Part shown: piece after piece, positions 36,836-44,711 of the stretch
Layout of the letters: the number at the start of each line of letters is the position of its first letter
Position numbering within the stretch: the stretch's first letter is position 1
Origin: an uncultured Flavobacteriales bacterium
GTDB lineage: Bacteria > Bacteroidota > Bacteroidia > Flavobacteriales_G > Salibacteraceae
Assembly (NCBI GenBank): GCA_943788145.1
Contig: CALSPD010000007.1
Location: 94,587-158,586, forward strand
Direction of reading: 5' to 3'
DNA length: 64,000 nt
Program-made: the position numbers and the translations under genes
The notes under the pieces: generated by a model
Seen by the model: only the letters and a program-made list of their open reading frames with translations
What the model was told of the DNA's origin: nothing
The model's database searches: none

Positions 36836-37495
36836 ATGACGGGTACAGTGAAATTTTTTTGGTGTTCATTGCTGTTTTTTGGACTTGGAAGTTGTGAAAG
36901 CCGAATTTATGAGGGAACTCCTGAGACAGCTTGTCATGGAGGAGAATGTGAATATAACTTTGAAATTAATCCTGAACAACAACCAGATGCCTATTTAGAT
37001 AATGAAGGTTATTGGCATGTTTATACAGGAGGAATGTCATATTTTCAAATTATAGGTGAATTAGAAGGACCTTATGATTTTTACCACATTAATGGCACCC
37101 CTGATGTAAGGGTTGCAATGGATTCAGATTATTGGATAACTTTTGATACTATCTCATTTACTACCCCTATGTATGGGGTTTTAAGTTGGTACAGTTCACC
37201 TAATATGGATACTCCTCTACCTATTGGGGATACAACATATTCGATTAATGGGTTGATTTTAAATGATGAAAGTATAACGAATCTAGTGGGATATGAAATA
37301 ACTCCCCATACTTGTATGGATTGTCCATATTCCAGTACTTTATTTGGTGTTTACTCTAGTTACAACACCCATCCAACTTTCAATATTTTCAATCTAGGAG
37401 AATTGAAAGGAGATACAGCTACATTTTTTATTGAAATTGAATATGCAAGTGAATGGAGGTACTCAGGAAACCCTATTGCAAAAAATGCTCAGTAG
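36836..37495 (+). CDS. Hypothetical lipoprotein
   Basis: 219 residues with a lipoprotein signal (FWCSLLFFGLGSC, lipobox LGSC). The mature part is acidic and Tyr-rich with paired Cys (CHGGEC, CMDC). No family recognised. Island cargo. A copy of the dispersed repeat begins about 40 bp after the stop. Confidence 0.68.
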   Translation: MTGTVKFFWCSLLFFGLGSCESRIYEGTPETACHGGECEYNFEINPEQQPDAYLDNEGYWHVYTGGMSYFQIIGELEGPYDFYHINGTPDVRVAMDSDYWITFDTISFTTPMYGVLSWYSSPNMDTPLPIGDTTYSINGLILNDESITNLVGYEITPHTCMDCPYSSTLFGVYSSYNTHPTFNIFNLGELKGDTATFFIEIEYASEWRYSGNPIAKNAQ

Positions 37496-37537
37496 TTTAT
37501 ACAACAGATTTAAAAGTAATTTTTGAATAACTGGATT

Positions 37538-37715
37538 GATACCAGAGCATTGTAAAGACGATGCTATACCTAGGCATATAGGGTTATACTATACCCTGTG
37601 AAACCGTATCCAAAACAGGAAACCGATTTAGAATCACACACCCCTGAGGTGATTTGAAGTCTTAGGTTTGAGGGTTCAGGGTTTAGTTGGTCTGGAGTGA
37701 GTATTTGAGGTTTTG
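37538..37715 (+). repeat. Dispersed island repeat, most complete copy
   Basis: Contains CATTGTAAAGACGATGCTAT, CATATAGGGTTATACTATAC, AAACCGATTTAGAATCA, CCCCTGAGGTGATTTGAAGT, AGGGTTCAGGGTTTAG and GAGTATTTGAGGTTTT in order. It then runs directly into integrase remnant (c). Confidence 0.82.
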
Positions 37716-37721
37716 AATCTT

Positions 37722-37795
37722 TTAAACCTTAGGCATATCCCCCTCGGTTAATTCAGCTACCTCTAAGCCCCTTAAATAGATTAGGGACTTGGTCA
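37722..37795 (-). pseudogene. 3' remnant of a tyrosine integrase (c)
   Basis: The minus strand reads SLIYLRGLEVAELTEGDMP then stop at 37722, the last ~22 codons of an integrase gene, including the catalytic Tyr position. Everything upstream is absent. It directly abuts a copy of the dispersed repeat. Confidence 0.78.
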
Positions 37796-37920
37796 GCTAT
37801 GCAATTATCCATTTTTATTCTTAATCCATTGGAGCAACAGTAAAGCTGCAGTCAGATGTATAGCAACTATCATTGCCAAGTTTTTCAGTTAGATGTGCTG
37901 TGAAAATATTGAATACAGAA

Positions 37921-38370
37921 TTATTTGTAGTAGTCATCAAACCTTTCTCCCTTTACTTGTTCACTTTTTGAGTTTTTAATAGCTGGTCTCATCCGTCCGA
38001 AGATTTCATCTGAAAACATGAATAATACTATAAGGGCAATAAGACCTCCAAATTTTTCTTCGTGAATCAGTACAGAAGCAATAAGAATGAAGATTAGGTA
38101 CTTCCATTTCTTTTGCCACTTAAAGAATACCGTATATAGAACTCCAGAATACCAAAAAAAAATCAAAAAAGCATTCCTTTTCATTTTACTTGCTTTACTT
38201 GACCACATTTCATCAAGGTGATTGGGCGAGACTGATGGTTGTAGATGCTTCCAATAAGATACAAATTCACTTTCTGCATCTTCTATAGCATCCAAACTCC
38301 ACACTGAGTAAAGCACAAACCCAACGACCAGGAGTATTATGAATAAACTGATTTTGAAGAATATTTTCAT
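37921..38370 (-). CDS. Hypothetical membrane protein
   Basis: 149 residues with an N-terminal transmembrane helix (about 4-25) and two or three more between 68 and 125; the termini are charged. No family recognised. Last cargo gene of the island on the right side. Confidence 0.6.
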   Translation of the reverse strand: MKIFFKISLFIILLVVGFVLYSVWSLDAIEDAESEFVSYWKHLQPSVSPNHLDEMWSSKASKMKRNAFLIFFWYSGVLYTVFFKWQKKWKYLIFILIASVLIHEEKFGGLIALIVLFMFSDEIFGRMRPAIKNSKSEQVKGERFDDYYK

Positions 38371-38460
38371 GGGTTTTAATATTTTAATTAACCTCTATCA
38401 AATTCCGTTTATCTCAAAATTAGAAAATAGTTTCGGCTACAACCTGATAACCAAAACATA

Positions 38461-38612
38461 CAACCCACCCCCTGAGGTGATTCGATGCCTTAGGTTTTAG
38501 GTTTCAGGTTTTATTTAGTTTAAGAAGATTATTTGAGGTTTTACCCACCCTATTTGTACCTTATTTGTACCCTGTACAGCTAACTATTTGATTACCAGAC
38601 TTAGTTACTTTT
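38461..38612 (+). repeat. 152-bp direct repeat, right copy (probable att region)
   Basis: Gapless match to 24327-24478 (about 95% identical), including two TTTGTACC octamers (38553, 38564). It ends about 60 bp before the stop codon of the chromosomal TPR gene, so it marks the right edge of the integrative element. The rest of 38371-38673 shows nothing else of note. Confidence 0.75.
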
Positions 38613-38673
38613 TTGCTAGAAAGTATAGTAAACTAGATTTTTTTTTTGAATCTCAAGTCTGACTCATACGATA

Positions 38674-39723
38674 TTATTCCAGGCTTTTCCCTTCCGTAGC
38701 ATCCAGCCAATCAAAGAAATCTTCCAGTTTCTGTGAATTTGTGGCTAACCATTTCATTGATTCATCATCCGTGCTCTGGAGCACAAAATGTACGAAGGTC
38801 TCCATGTGCTCGCTTTCAGCAATTTTTGCGAAGAATGGAATATAATAGTTGGTGTAAAAATCTTGCCTAGGTTTCAAATCAACTTCTGAGAGATAATTAA
38901 ACAATCCCTTCAGTTTATCTTCATACAACTCATATTCCGATTTTCCGACATTTTGCTCCAGTGACTTGGAAACTTCCAGCATGGAAATCATCATGTCACT
39001 TGACTGCAGTCCGATATTGACGTCTTCTGGAACAGATAATGTAATCGTCACATTTTCCCCGGCTTCCATTGACACTCCTTCAGACCATAAGTCATTCAAA
39101 GTGACCAGTGCATTTCTAGAACGGTCAGAATCCGGCTCTAACAACAAGAAAAAATAAAGAGGTAGCATAGCTTCAGCTCTCCTACCCTGAACTTGCATCA
39201 TGGTACCCAAGGCGTAATGACTACTTCCATGATCAAGTCGGTTATTCACCGCTTTTTCAAATGCATGAGCCGCCAAATCATAATCACCCATCCCATTGGC
39301 CGTTACGCCTAGGTTAAACCAAATCAAGTAATAATCACTATACTTTTTGGCTGCCTTCTCAAATAGTTTAATTGATTTCTTGCCTTTTCCCTGTTCGTCA
39401 TAAATGGTCCCTAGCAAGATAACTGCATGCACTCCGCTTTCGCTTAAATCTTTCGCGGCAATCACCGCGTGATCTTCAGATTTGGCTTTGTCACCCATGT
39501 AATAGTAAGAAAGGGCCATTTCATAATTAAGCAATGGATTCGTGTTATCAAGTTTCAAGGCCTTTCTGTATTCAACCAAAGAAAGCTCGTACTTACCCTG
39601 ATTATGTAAATCAACACCCCGATCTATAATCTTTTGAATGGAATCCATTTGTCCAAATGACTGTCCAATGTTGGACAAAATCAAGAACCCACAGACTATA
39701 TAAAGCAAGACACTTTTTGGCAT
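38674..39723 (-). CDS. Secreted TPR-repeat protein
   Basis: 349 residues: signal peptide (cleavage near SIGQSFGQ), then tandem tetratricopeptide repeats between about 30 and 205 (NPLLNYEMALSYYYMGD, YLIWFNLGVTANGMGDYD), followed by a helical C-terminal region. A periplasmic scaffold of unknown partners. Starts one base into the stop of the SIMPL-domain gene, so they form an operon. First chromosomal gene right of the island. Confidence 0.82.
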   Translation of the reverse strand: MPKSVLLYIVCGFLILSNIGQSFGQMDSIQKIIDRGVDLHNQGKYELSLVEYRKALKLDNTNPLLNYEMALSYYYMGDKAKSEDHAVIAAKDLSESGVHAVILLGTIYDEQGKGKKSIKLFEKAAKKYSDYYLIWFNLGVTANGMGDYDLAAHAFEKAVNNRLDHGSSHYALGTMMQVQGRRAEAMLPLYFFLLLEPDSDRSRNALVTLNDLWSEGVSMEAGENVTITLSVPEDVNIGLQSSDMMISMLEVSKSLEQNVGKSEYELYEDKLKGLFNYLSEVDLKPRQDFYTNYYIPFFAKIAESEHMETFVHFVLQSTDDESMKWLATNSQKLEDFFDWLDATEGKSLE

Positions 39724-40433
39724 TATTCTATTTCAAATTCGACATACACATTGGACTCGAAGGCCATTTTTTTAAATGAAACCTGAAAGCTTGATCCAAC
39801 TTTATCAATGCTTGACATTTCCAAATCGTAAGCTCTAGAGCCATATTGTTGGTTATAGACCGGTTGCTGATTTGAGCCCGTTTCCCTGACTAAGAGGGTC
39901 TTCCCTCGTTTTGAGTCAATCGCGTTCAACATGTAATCTGCCTTGGTTGCAGCATCTTTCATAGCGGCTATACGCACTTCCTGTTCAAATTGTTCTCTTT
40001 TACTATGATCCAAGCGGCCAATTCTACAACTACTCAGGTCCAACTCGTCCGTTGCCTCAAATATTTTCGCGGCCTCTTCGGCCGTTCCAACCATGATTTC
40101 ATAATTAGCACTAGCTAGCACATCTTTTTTAGATCGCCAAGGAATTCGAACATACGAGGCATATCCATTGGTCAGCTTCATTTTATCGATATCTAGACCT
40201 TTCGCTTTTAGGGCGCTGATTAAAGCCGCCTCTTGCGCTTCAAGTGTAGACTTTTCTTTACCGTCATATCGCTCAACGATGTGCACGGTTATGTAGATTT
40301 CATCGGGAGTTACCTCCTTTTCAGCATGACCAGATAGTTCGATTGTTGGTGCCTTAACCTTTTCAAGTTGGGCGTATGAAATGCTGCTTGAAACCAAGCA
40401 AAGCGACAGAATAGAGAATTTGAAAACGTTCAT
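39723..40433 (-). CDS. SIMPL-domain (DUF541) periplasmic protein
   Basis: 236 residues with a signal peptide (cleavage near SISYA) and the SIMPL domain starting IELSGHAEKEVTPDEIYITV, then YEIMVGT and VRIAAMKDAATKADYMLNAI. Family members form periplasmic oligomers linked in various bacteria to stress tolerance; the molecular role is unsettled. Overlaps the downstream TPR gene by one base. Confidence 0.88.
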   Translation of the reverse strand: MNVFKFSILSLCLVSSSISYAQLEKVKAPTIELSGHAEKEVTPDEIYITVHIVERYDGKEKSTLEAQEAALISALKAKGLDIDKMKLTNGYASYVRIPWRSKKDVLASANYEIMVGTAEEAAKIFEATDELDLSSCRIGRLDHSKREQFEQEVRIAAMKDAATKADYMLNAIDSKRGKTLLVRETGSNQQPVYNQQYGSRAYDLEMSSIDKVGSSFQVSFKKMAFESNVYVEFEIE

Positions 40434-40498
40434 GTGAGTTTAGATTTTGAGTTAATACTCAACCGATGCACCGAATCCAATTTTCCATAAAAAAGTTT

Positions 40499-40833
40499 CT
40501 GATTCCCCCGCAAATTACCACAACGTAAATAGATTACATTCTGATATGGTTGATTCGTGCTTCTAAATAAACGAAAGCCCGATGAACATCTTAGAATTCA
40601 CCAAACAATTTCTCACATAGATAAACTGTAAAGAACACTGGGTGCGTATTGCTATAAGTAACGCCAAACGCACACTACTGGGTATCTTCCACAAGATAAA
40701 GGGAAGGTACTTACAGAACTATCTCAATGAGTTTTTGCTACAAACTCAACCGCAGACGATTCGGTGAAAGGATTTTCGATAGACTTACTCTGGCGGTTGC
40801 TAAATCTTACTGGTAAGTTCTGGGGGAATCAGT
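40499..40833 (+). mobile_element. Internally deleted IS1595-family remnant (MITE-like)
   Basis: 335 bp with imperfect terminal inverted repeats (CTGATTCCCCCGCAAATTACC at left; right end reads ACTGATTCCCCCAGAACTTACC on the minus strand), flanked by an exact 8-bp duplication AAAAGTTT (40491-40498 and 40834-40841), the size expected for IS1595. Inside, a start MNILEFTKQF is joined to the typical transposase end YLQNYLNEF, then FDRL, with the middle missing and frames broken. The right duplication overlaps the pepD stop codon. Confidence 0.88.
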
Positions 40834-40840
40834 AAAAGTT

Positions 40841-42301
40841 TTATGCTTTTGGAATCCGTTTTAACGTTTCCATTAAAAATGACCAATACTTATGGACAGA
40901 GCTGATTTGAACCCGCTCATCTGGCGAATGTGCGCCCTTAATATTTGGTCCAAACGATATCATCTCCATGGTTGGATAGTTTGTACCTAAAATACCACAC
41001 TCTAATCCCGCGTGACAGGCCATAACGTGAGGCTCATCATTGAATAATTCCAGATAAATCTCATTCATGACCTTAACGATATTCGCTCCAGGTTTTGGCG
41101 TCCAACCTGGATATGAGCCTCCAAATTCCACACTTGAACCGATTTGTTCAAAAACACATTTGATCATTTCGGCTTCGTCCATTTTCTCCGAATCAACCGA
41201 GCTTCTCGTCAAACATTGAATGGAGTACTTTCCATCTGCTATGAGCACTCTTGCTAAGTTGTTTGACGTTTGCACCAATCCATCTATGTCTGGACTCATC
41301 CTATAAATTCCTATCGGACACGCGTAAATCGCCCTTAAAAGCGCATCCTGATCTTTTTCAACCAAGACAGTCGTAATTCCATCGCATGGTTCTAAAATCA
41401 CTTTGAGGTTTGGGTCTGTGGTGGAATGTTCGGCTTGAATAGCTTCCATTTCCATTTGAATGAAAGCATGAAAACCGACATCGACCGTTGATTTGACCAC
41501 AATTCGAGCTGAAGATTCTCTAGGAATGGCGTTTCGTAAACTACCACCATCAACCGAGTTTAAACGAACACCAAATTTTTCACGCGACTTCCACAATATT
41601 CGATTCATCAGTTTATTCGCATTACCACGACCTCGATGAATATCCATGCCGCTGTGCCCACCAGTGAGCCCTTTGACGCTGAGCACATATGAAGAAACAC
41701 CTGAACCAGCCGGTTCGCTCGAATAAGTGCCTTTGGCGGTCACATCAATACCTCCAGCACAGCCAATGGTTAATTCGTCATCGTCTTCCGTATCGAGGTT
41801 GAGCATAATCGTTCCATCGAGAAGGCCACCCTTCAATCCCATCGCACCTGTCATACCCGTTTCTTCATCTATCGTAAAAAGCGCTTCAATGGGCGGATGT
41901 GCAATGGTTTCAGATGATAAAACAGCCATAATAGAAGCCACACCGATGCCATTATCCGCACCTAATGTCGTTCCATCTGCCTTTACCCAATCTCCTTCAA
42001 TGAACATTTTAATTCCTTCCTTGTCGAAATCGAATACTGTGCTTGCATTTTTTTGATGCACCATATCTAAGTGGCTCTGCATGACAATCGTCTGCCTGTC
42101 CTCCATTCCCTTCGAAGCCGGCTTTTTGATAATGACATTTCCAACCTCATCAACGATGGTCGATAAGCCAAGCCTTTTCCCAAATTGAACCATGAAATCA
42201 ATGACCCGTTCCTCCTTTTTCGAAGGTCGCGGAACAGCATTCAGGTCTGCAAAATGATTCCACATTACAGTCGGTTCTAAATTTCTTACTTCTTGGCTCA
42301 T
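40841..42301 (-). CDS. pepD: Aminoacyl-histidine dipeptidase (cytosol non-specific dipeptidase)
   Basis: 486-residue M20-family dinuclear zinc peptidase. Metal and catalytic residues are recognisable in QSHLDMVHQK, LGADNGIGVA, DEETGMTGA and LDTEDD, and the dimerisation segment contains GLTGGHSGMDIHRGRGNA. Length and motifs match PepD, which hydrolyses Xaa-His and other dipeptides in the cytosol. The stop codon is next to the IS1595 remnant's target duplication but the frame is intact. Confidence 0.92.
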   Translation of the reverse strand: MSQEVRNLEPTVMWNHFADLNAVPRPSKKEERVIDFMVQFGKRLGLSTIVDEVGNVIIKKPASKGMEDRQTIVMQSHLDMVHQKNASTVFDFDKEGIKMFIEGDWVKADGTTLGADNGIGVASIMAVLSSETIAHPPIEALFTIDEETGMTGAMGLKGGLLDGTIMLNLDTEDDDELTIGCAGGIDVTAKGTYSSEPAGSGVSSYVLSVKGLTGGHSGMDIHRGRGNANKLMNRILWKSREKFGVRLNSVDGGSLRNAIPRESSARIVVKSTVDVGFHAFIQMEMEAIQAEHSTTDPNLKVILEPCDGITTVLVEKDQDALLRAIYACPIGIYRMSPDIDGLVQTSNNLARVLIADGKYSIQCLTRSSVDSEKMDEAEMIKCVFEQIGSSVEFGGSYPGWTPKPGANIVKVMNEIYLELFNDEPHVMACHAGLECGILGTNYPTMEMISFGPNIKGAHSPDERVQISSVHKYWSFLMETLKRIPKA

Positions 42302-42374
42302 ATCACTCGTTTTTTATTGAATTCACGCAATGTTAAAATAATTGAGGTAACGAGAAAATGATTTTAGTTACTTG

Positions 42375-42833
42375 CTAGGAAAGTAACACCACGAAAAACT
42401 GCATTAGAAAGCCCAATGAAAACAGTAAGGCGCCAATTATAAGCGCTTGTTTTCGCACTTCACTTCGTGCTATTAATCCATCAATCAGTCGGTTAGCTAT
42501 CTTTTTCTTGAGCCAGTCCTGAATCCGCTTATATAAAAACACGAAGGGCAAATAAATGGCAAAGACCACACCTAGGGTCAGCATATAGCTCATAAACGCG
42601 CTATCATCCATGCCGGATTCGGCTCCCTTTAGTCCTGTGTAAATACCGTATCCTGCCGTACCTATGGCATAAAGCGCTATCACTAGGAAAATTATAATAA
42701 TGGGAAGTGCTGAAATCAATCGTTTTAGACCAGCCTCGAATTTACGCATGGCCTGTTCTCCAAGTAATTCTGGAGCCGCAAACCAAAAGGCCAAGAATTG
42801 AAGCGTTAGGCCTATGAGATTAATCCACTTCAT
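42375..42833 (-). CDS. Hypothetical membrane protein
   Basis: 152 residues with four hydrophobic segments (about 5-22, 41-63, 83-103, 130-150). No family recognised. Its start overlaps the stop of the thioesterase gene by 4 bases, so the two are co-translated. Confidence 0.75.
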   Translation of the reverse strand: MKWINLIGLTLQFLAFWFAAPELLGEQAMRKFEAGLKRLISALPIIIIFLVIALYAIGTAGYGIYTGLKGAESGMDDSAFMSYMLTLGVVFAIYLPFVFLYKRIQDWLKKKIANRLIDGLIARSEVRKQALIIGALLFSLGFLMQFFVVLLS

Positions 42834-43261
42834 ATGGTGGTTTGAAATGCTTCCAATTTTGACATTAGGGTGTTTTCAATGGGCATCTTTTTGCCCGTTT
42901 TGAAATTATAACAAACGAGCACGTCTTTTCCAACGGCCGAAATCTTCTTGTTTCCACTGACTATTACATGCTCCAATTCAAAACTCGAAACGGAAATGTG
43001 CGAGACCCGGGTCAAAACGGTAATGGTATCAGGAAATAAAAGCGGACTTAAAAAGTCGCATTTTGTAGAAGCCACCACAAAGCCCGGAGCGTTGGTATTT
43101 CGATCCCAAGAAAAACCTGAGGCAGTGCATAATGCGATTCTTGCAGATTGCATGTATCTGAAATAGGCCACGTTATTAATGTGTTCAAACACATCCAAGT
43201 CGGCCCAATCTATTCGGATTTCATGCACATGTGGATGATCTAATTCTGGTCTTACTGACAT
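42830..43261 (-). CDS. Acyl-CoA thioesterase (4HBT/YbgC-type hotdog fold)
   Basis: 143 residues. IRIDWADLDVFEHINNVAYFRYM carries the 4HBT active-site Asp in the WADLDVFEHINN motif, typical of YbgC/FadM-like thioesterases. It hydrolyses acyl-CoA or acyl-ACP esters; chain preference unknown. Operon with the small membrane protein downstream. Confidence 0.88.
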   Translation of the reverse strand: MSVRPELDHPHVHEIRIDWADLDVFEHINNVAYFRYMQSARIALCTASGFSWDRNTNAPGFVVASTKCDFLSPLLFPDTITVLTRVSHISVSSFELEHVIVSGNKKISAVGKDVLVCYNFKTGKKMPIENTLMSKLEAFQTTI

Positions 43262-43291
43262 GTGCCAAACATAACTAAAGCTCAGGTCTTT

Positions 43292-43960
43292 TTAGCAGTC
43301 TGTATCACGAATAACTTCAAATAAATCTGAATCAAATAAGGCACCGGGAGCTATCATTGGCTCGTCTAGTGGTATGCTTTTCCCGTAGCGTGAATTCATT
43401 TGTTTTTGAACCTCTGGATGCGATAAATCATAGGCCTTCAGGGGTTTTAGTTCACTTATTTCGAGGCCTGTAACCTCTTTGTAAAGCTTCCAAACCAATT
43501 CCGAGCAGTACATCTTTTCATCGCTCCAATCGAATAATAGATCGTAGTCTTTACCTACGTGCTTTTTGACGAAACTATTCACTTCTTGTTTCCGTTGGTC
43601 CGTCCAAATTTGATCCGCATTTTTCAACCGAGAAACAACAAAATTTCCGCCCTCTCCTCTTTTCACGAACTCACTCATTTTAGTCAAGCGAACTGGCTGA
43701 ACAGCCTCAAAAACCATGATTTCGCCTCCTTGCTCGATCAACATTCCCACATGACTGAATTTCGAACCTGTAGCCAACTGAATAGCTAGCCCCTGTCCCG
43801 ATTTTGACGACTGAAAAATGATGTCGCCTGTTTGATAATCTACCTCGCTTATAGGCGGTGTTTTCCAAGAAATCAGACTCGGTTTAAACGCGTTTAGGGC
43901 CACCGAACCCGTCAGAAAAATAAGCGTTAACGTAAAAATGAATAAAAGCTTCTTTAGCAT
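43292..43960 (-). CDS. YiiX-like permuted NlpC/P60 cysteine hydrolase
   Basis: 222 residues from ATG 43960, where a signal-anchor (MLKKLLFIFTLTLIFLTGSV) begins. YQTGDIIFQ then SKFSHVGMLIEQG gives the catalytic His, and DEKMYCSELVWKLY the catalytic Cys, in the circularly permuted order of the YiiX/YebB-like (DUF830) group. Likely a lipid or peptide amide hydrolase in the envelope. Confidence 0.85.
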   Translation of the reverse strand: MLKKLLFIFTLTLIFLTGSVALNAFKPSLISWKTPPISEVDYQTGDIIFQSSKSGQGLAIQLATGSKFSHVGMLIEQGGEIMVFEAVQPVRLTKMSEFVKRGEGGNFVVSRLKNADQIWTDQRKQEVNSFVKKHVGKDYDLLFDWSDEKMYCSELVWKLYKEVTGLEISELKPLKAYDLSHPEVQKQMNSRYGKSIPLDEPMIAPGALFDSDLFEVIRDTDC

Positions 43961-44076
43961 AGGGATATTATGATTATTGGAAGCTAAGGTGCCTAAAACT
44001 CTTGATGACTTCCTACCTGTTAATGGAAATTGGGAAGCTTTTAGCATTCCTTGTGATGAAAGTGTCGATACGCACT

Positions 44077-44655
44077 TCACTCCTTCCCAATTAAGTCTTC
44101 AATACGACTTTGGAGATAGGGAACAATGTCCAACTCGAACCAAGGATTCTTCACCAACCAAAACCTATTTCGGGGGGACGGATGTGGCAATGCCAGGAAC
44201 TTAGGCAAATAATGATCAAAGTGCCGGACCGTTTCGGTCATATTCTTTTTAACGTTTTCACTCAAATAGTAGCGTTGGGCATATTGACCAATGAGTAAGA
44301 TCAATTCAACTTTTGGCATTTTCTCGAGCAATTTTGAGTGCCACATTGGTGCGCACTCTTTACGAGGCGGTAAATCACCCGAGCGGCCCGTTCCCGGATA
44401 ACAAAAACCCATAGGAATGATGGCGAATAGCGCCTGATTGTAAAATATTTGCTCAGGAACACCCATCCATTTGCGTAAAACCTTACCACTTTGATCGTCC
44501 CAAGGTATTCCGGAGGCATGAACCCTCGACCCAGGGGCTTGACCAATAATGACGACCTTACTGCTCGTTGCGGCCCTCAATACAGGCCTGCAACCATGTG
44601 GAAGTTGCCCCAAACAAACTCGGCAATCCCGCACTTGACTCAATAAATCATCCAT
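44077..44655 (-). CDS. Uracil-DNA-glycosylase-family protein
   Basis: 192 residues. Motif GQAPGSRVHASGIPWDDQSG (from residue 38) and C-terminal LPHPSPRN are the active-site signatures of the UDG superfamily (UDG-like, family 4/5-related). The N-terminal CRVC and PHGC cysteines could hold a metal, though a complete 4-Cys iron-sulfur set is not evident. Removes damaged bases or acts on an unknown substrate. Confidence 0.85.
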   Translation of the reverse strand: MDDLLSQVRDCRVCLGQLPHGCRPVLRAATSSKVVIIGQAPGSRVHASGIPWDDQSGKVLRKWMGVPEQIFYNQALFAIIPMGFCYPGTGRSGDLPPRKECAPMWHSKLLEKMPKVELILLIGQYAQRYYLSENVKKNMTETVRHFDHYLPKFLALPHPSPRNRFWLVKNPWFELDIVPYLQSRIEDLIGKE

Positions 44656-44711
44656 CCATCAAATATGTCCATTTTCAAGTTCAATTCAATTTAGCACAGT
44701 ATGTTTAGCCA

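Larger units (their letters stand above)
37496..37920. other. Intergenic stretch with repeat, integrase remnant and a gene tail
   Basis: Holds the dispersed repeat (37538-37715), integrase remnant (c) at 37722-37795 and, at 37821-37915 on the minus strand, an orphan C-terminal fragment (LTEKLGNDSCYTSDCSF then APMD and stop) lacking a start. Confidence 0.6.
24327..38612 (+). mobile_element. Integrative element bounded by 152-bp direct repeats
   Basis: The segment between the two direct repeats contains, left to right, a frameshifted tyrosine integrase, an unknown protein, an HTH/excisionase-like protein, a RepA-like ATPase, a zinc-finger primase-like protein, then about 9 kb of cargo. No relaxase or conjugation gene is recognised, so it would be non-conjugative or dependent on a helper. 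Three foreign integrase 3' remnants in the right half suggest several related elements piled up here. The boundaries are inferred from the repeats. Confidence 0.65.
22016..38660. other. AT-rich composite genomic island
   Basis: From just after the tRNA to the 3' end of the TPR gene at 38674 the sequence is clearly more AT-rich than either flank. It is filled with orphan genes, gene remnants, four kinds of repeats and parts of at least four tyrosine integrases. Core genes resume abruptly on both sides. An inner element is bounded by 152-bp direct repeats. The 22.0-24.3 kb strip between the tRNA and the inner element has the same character and is probably an older insertion. Confidence 0.8.
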
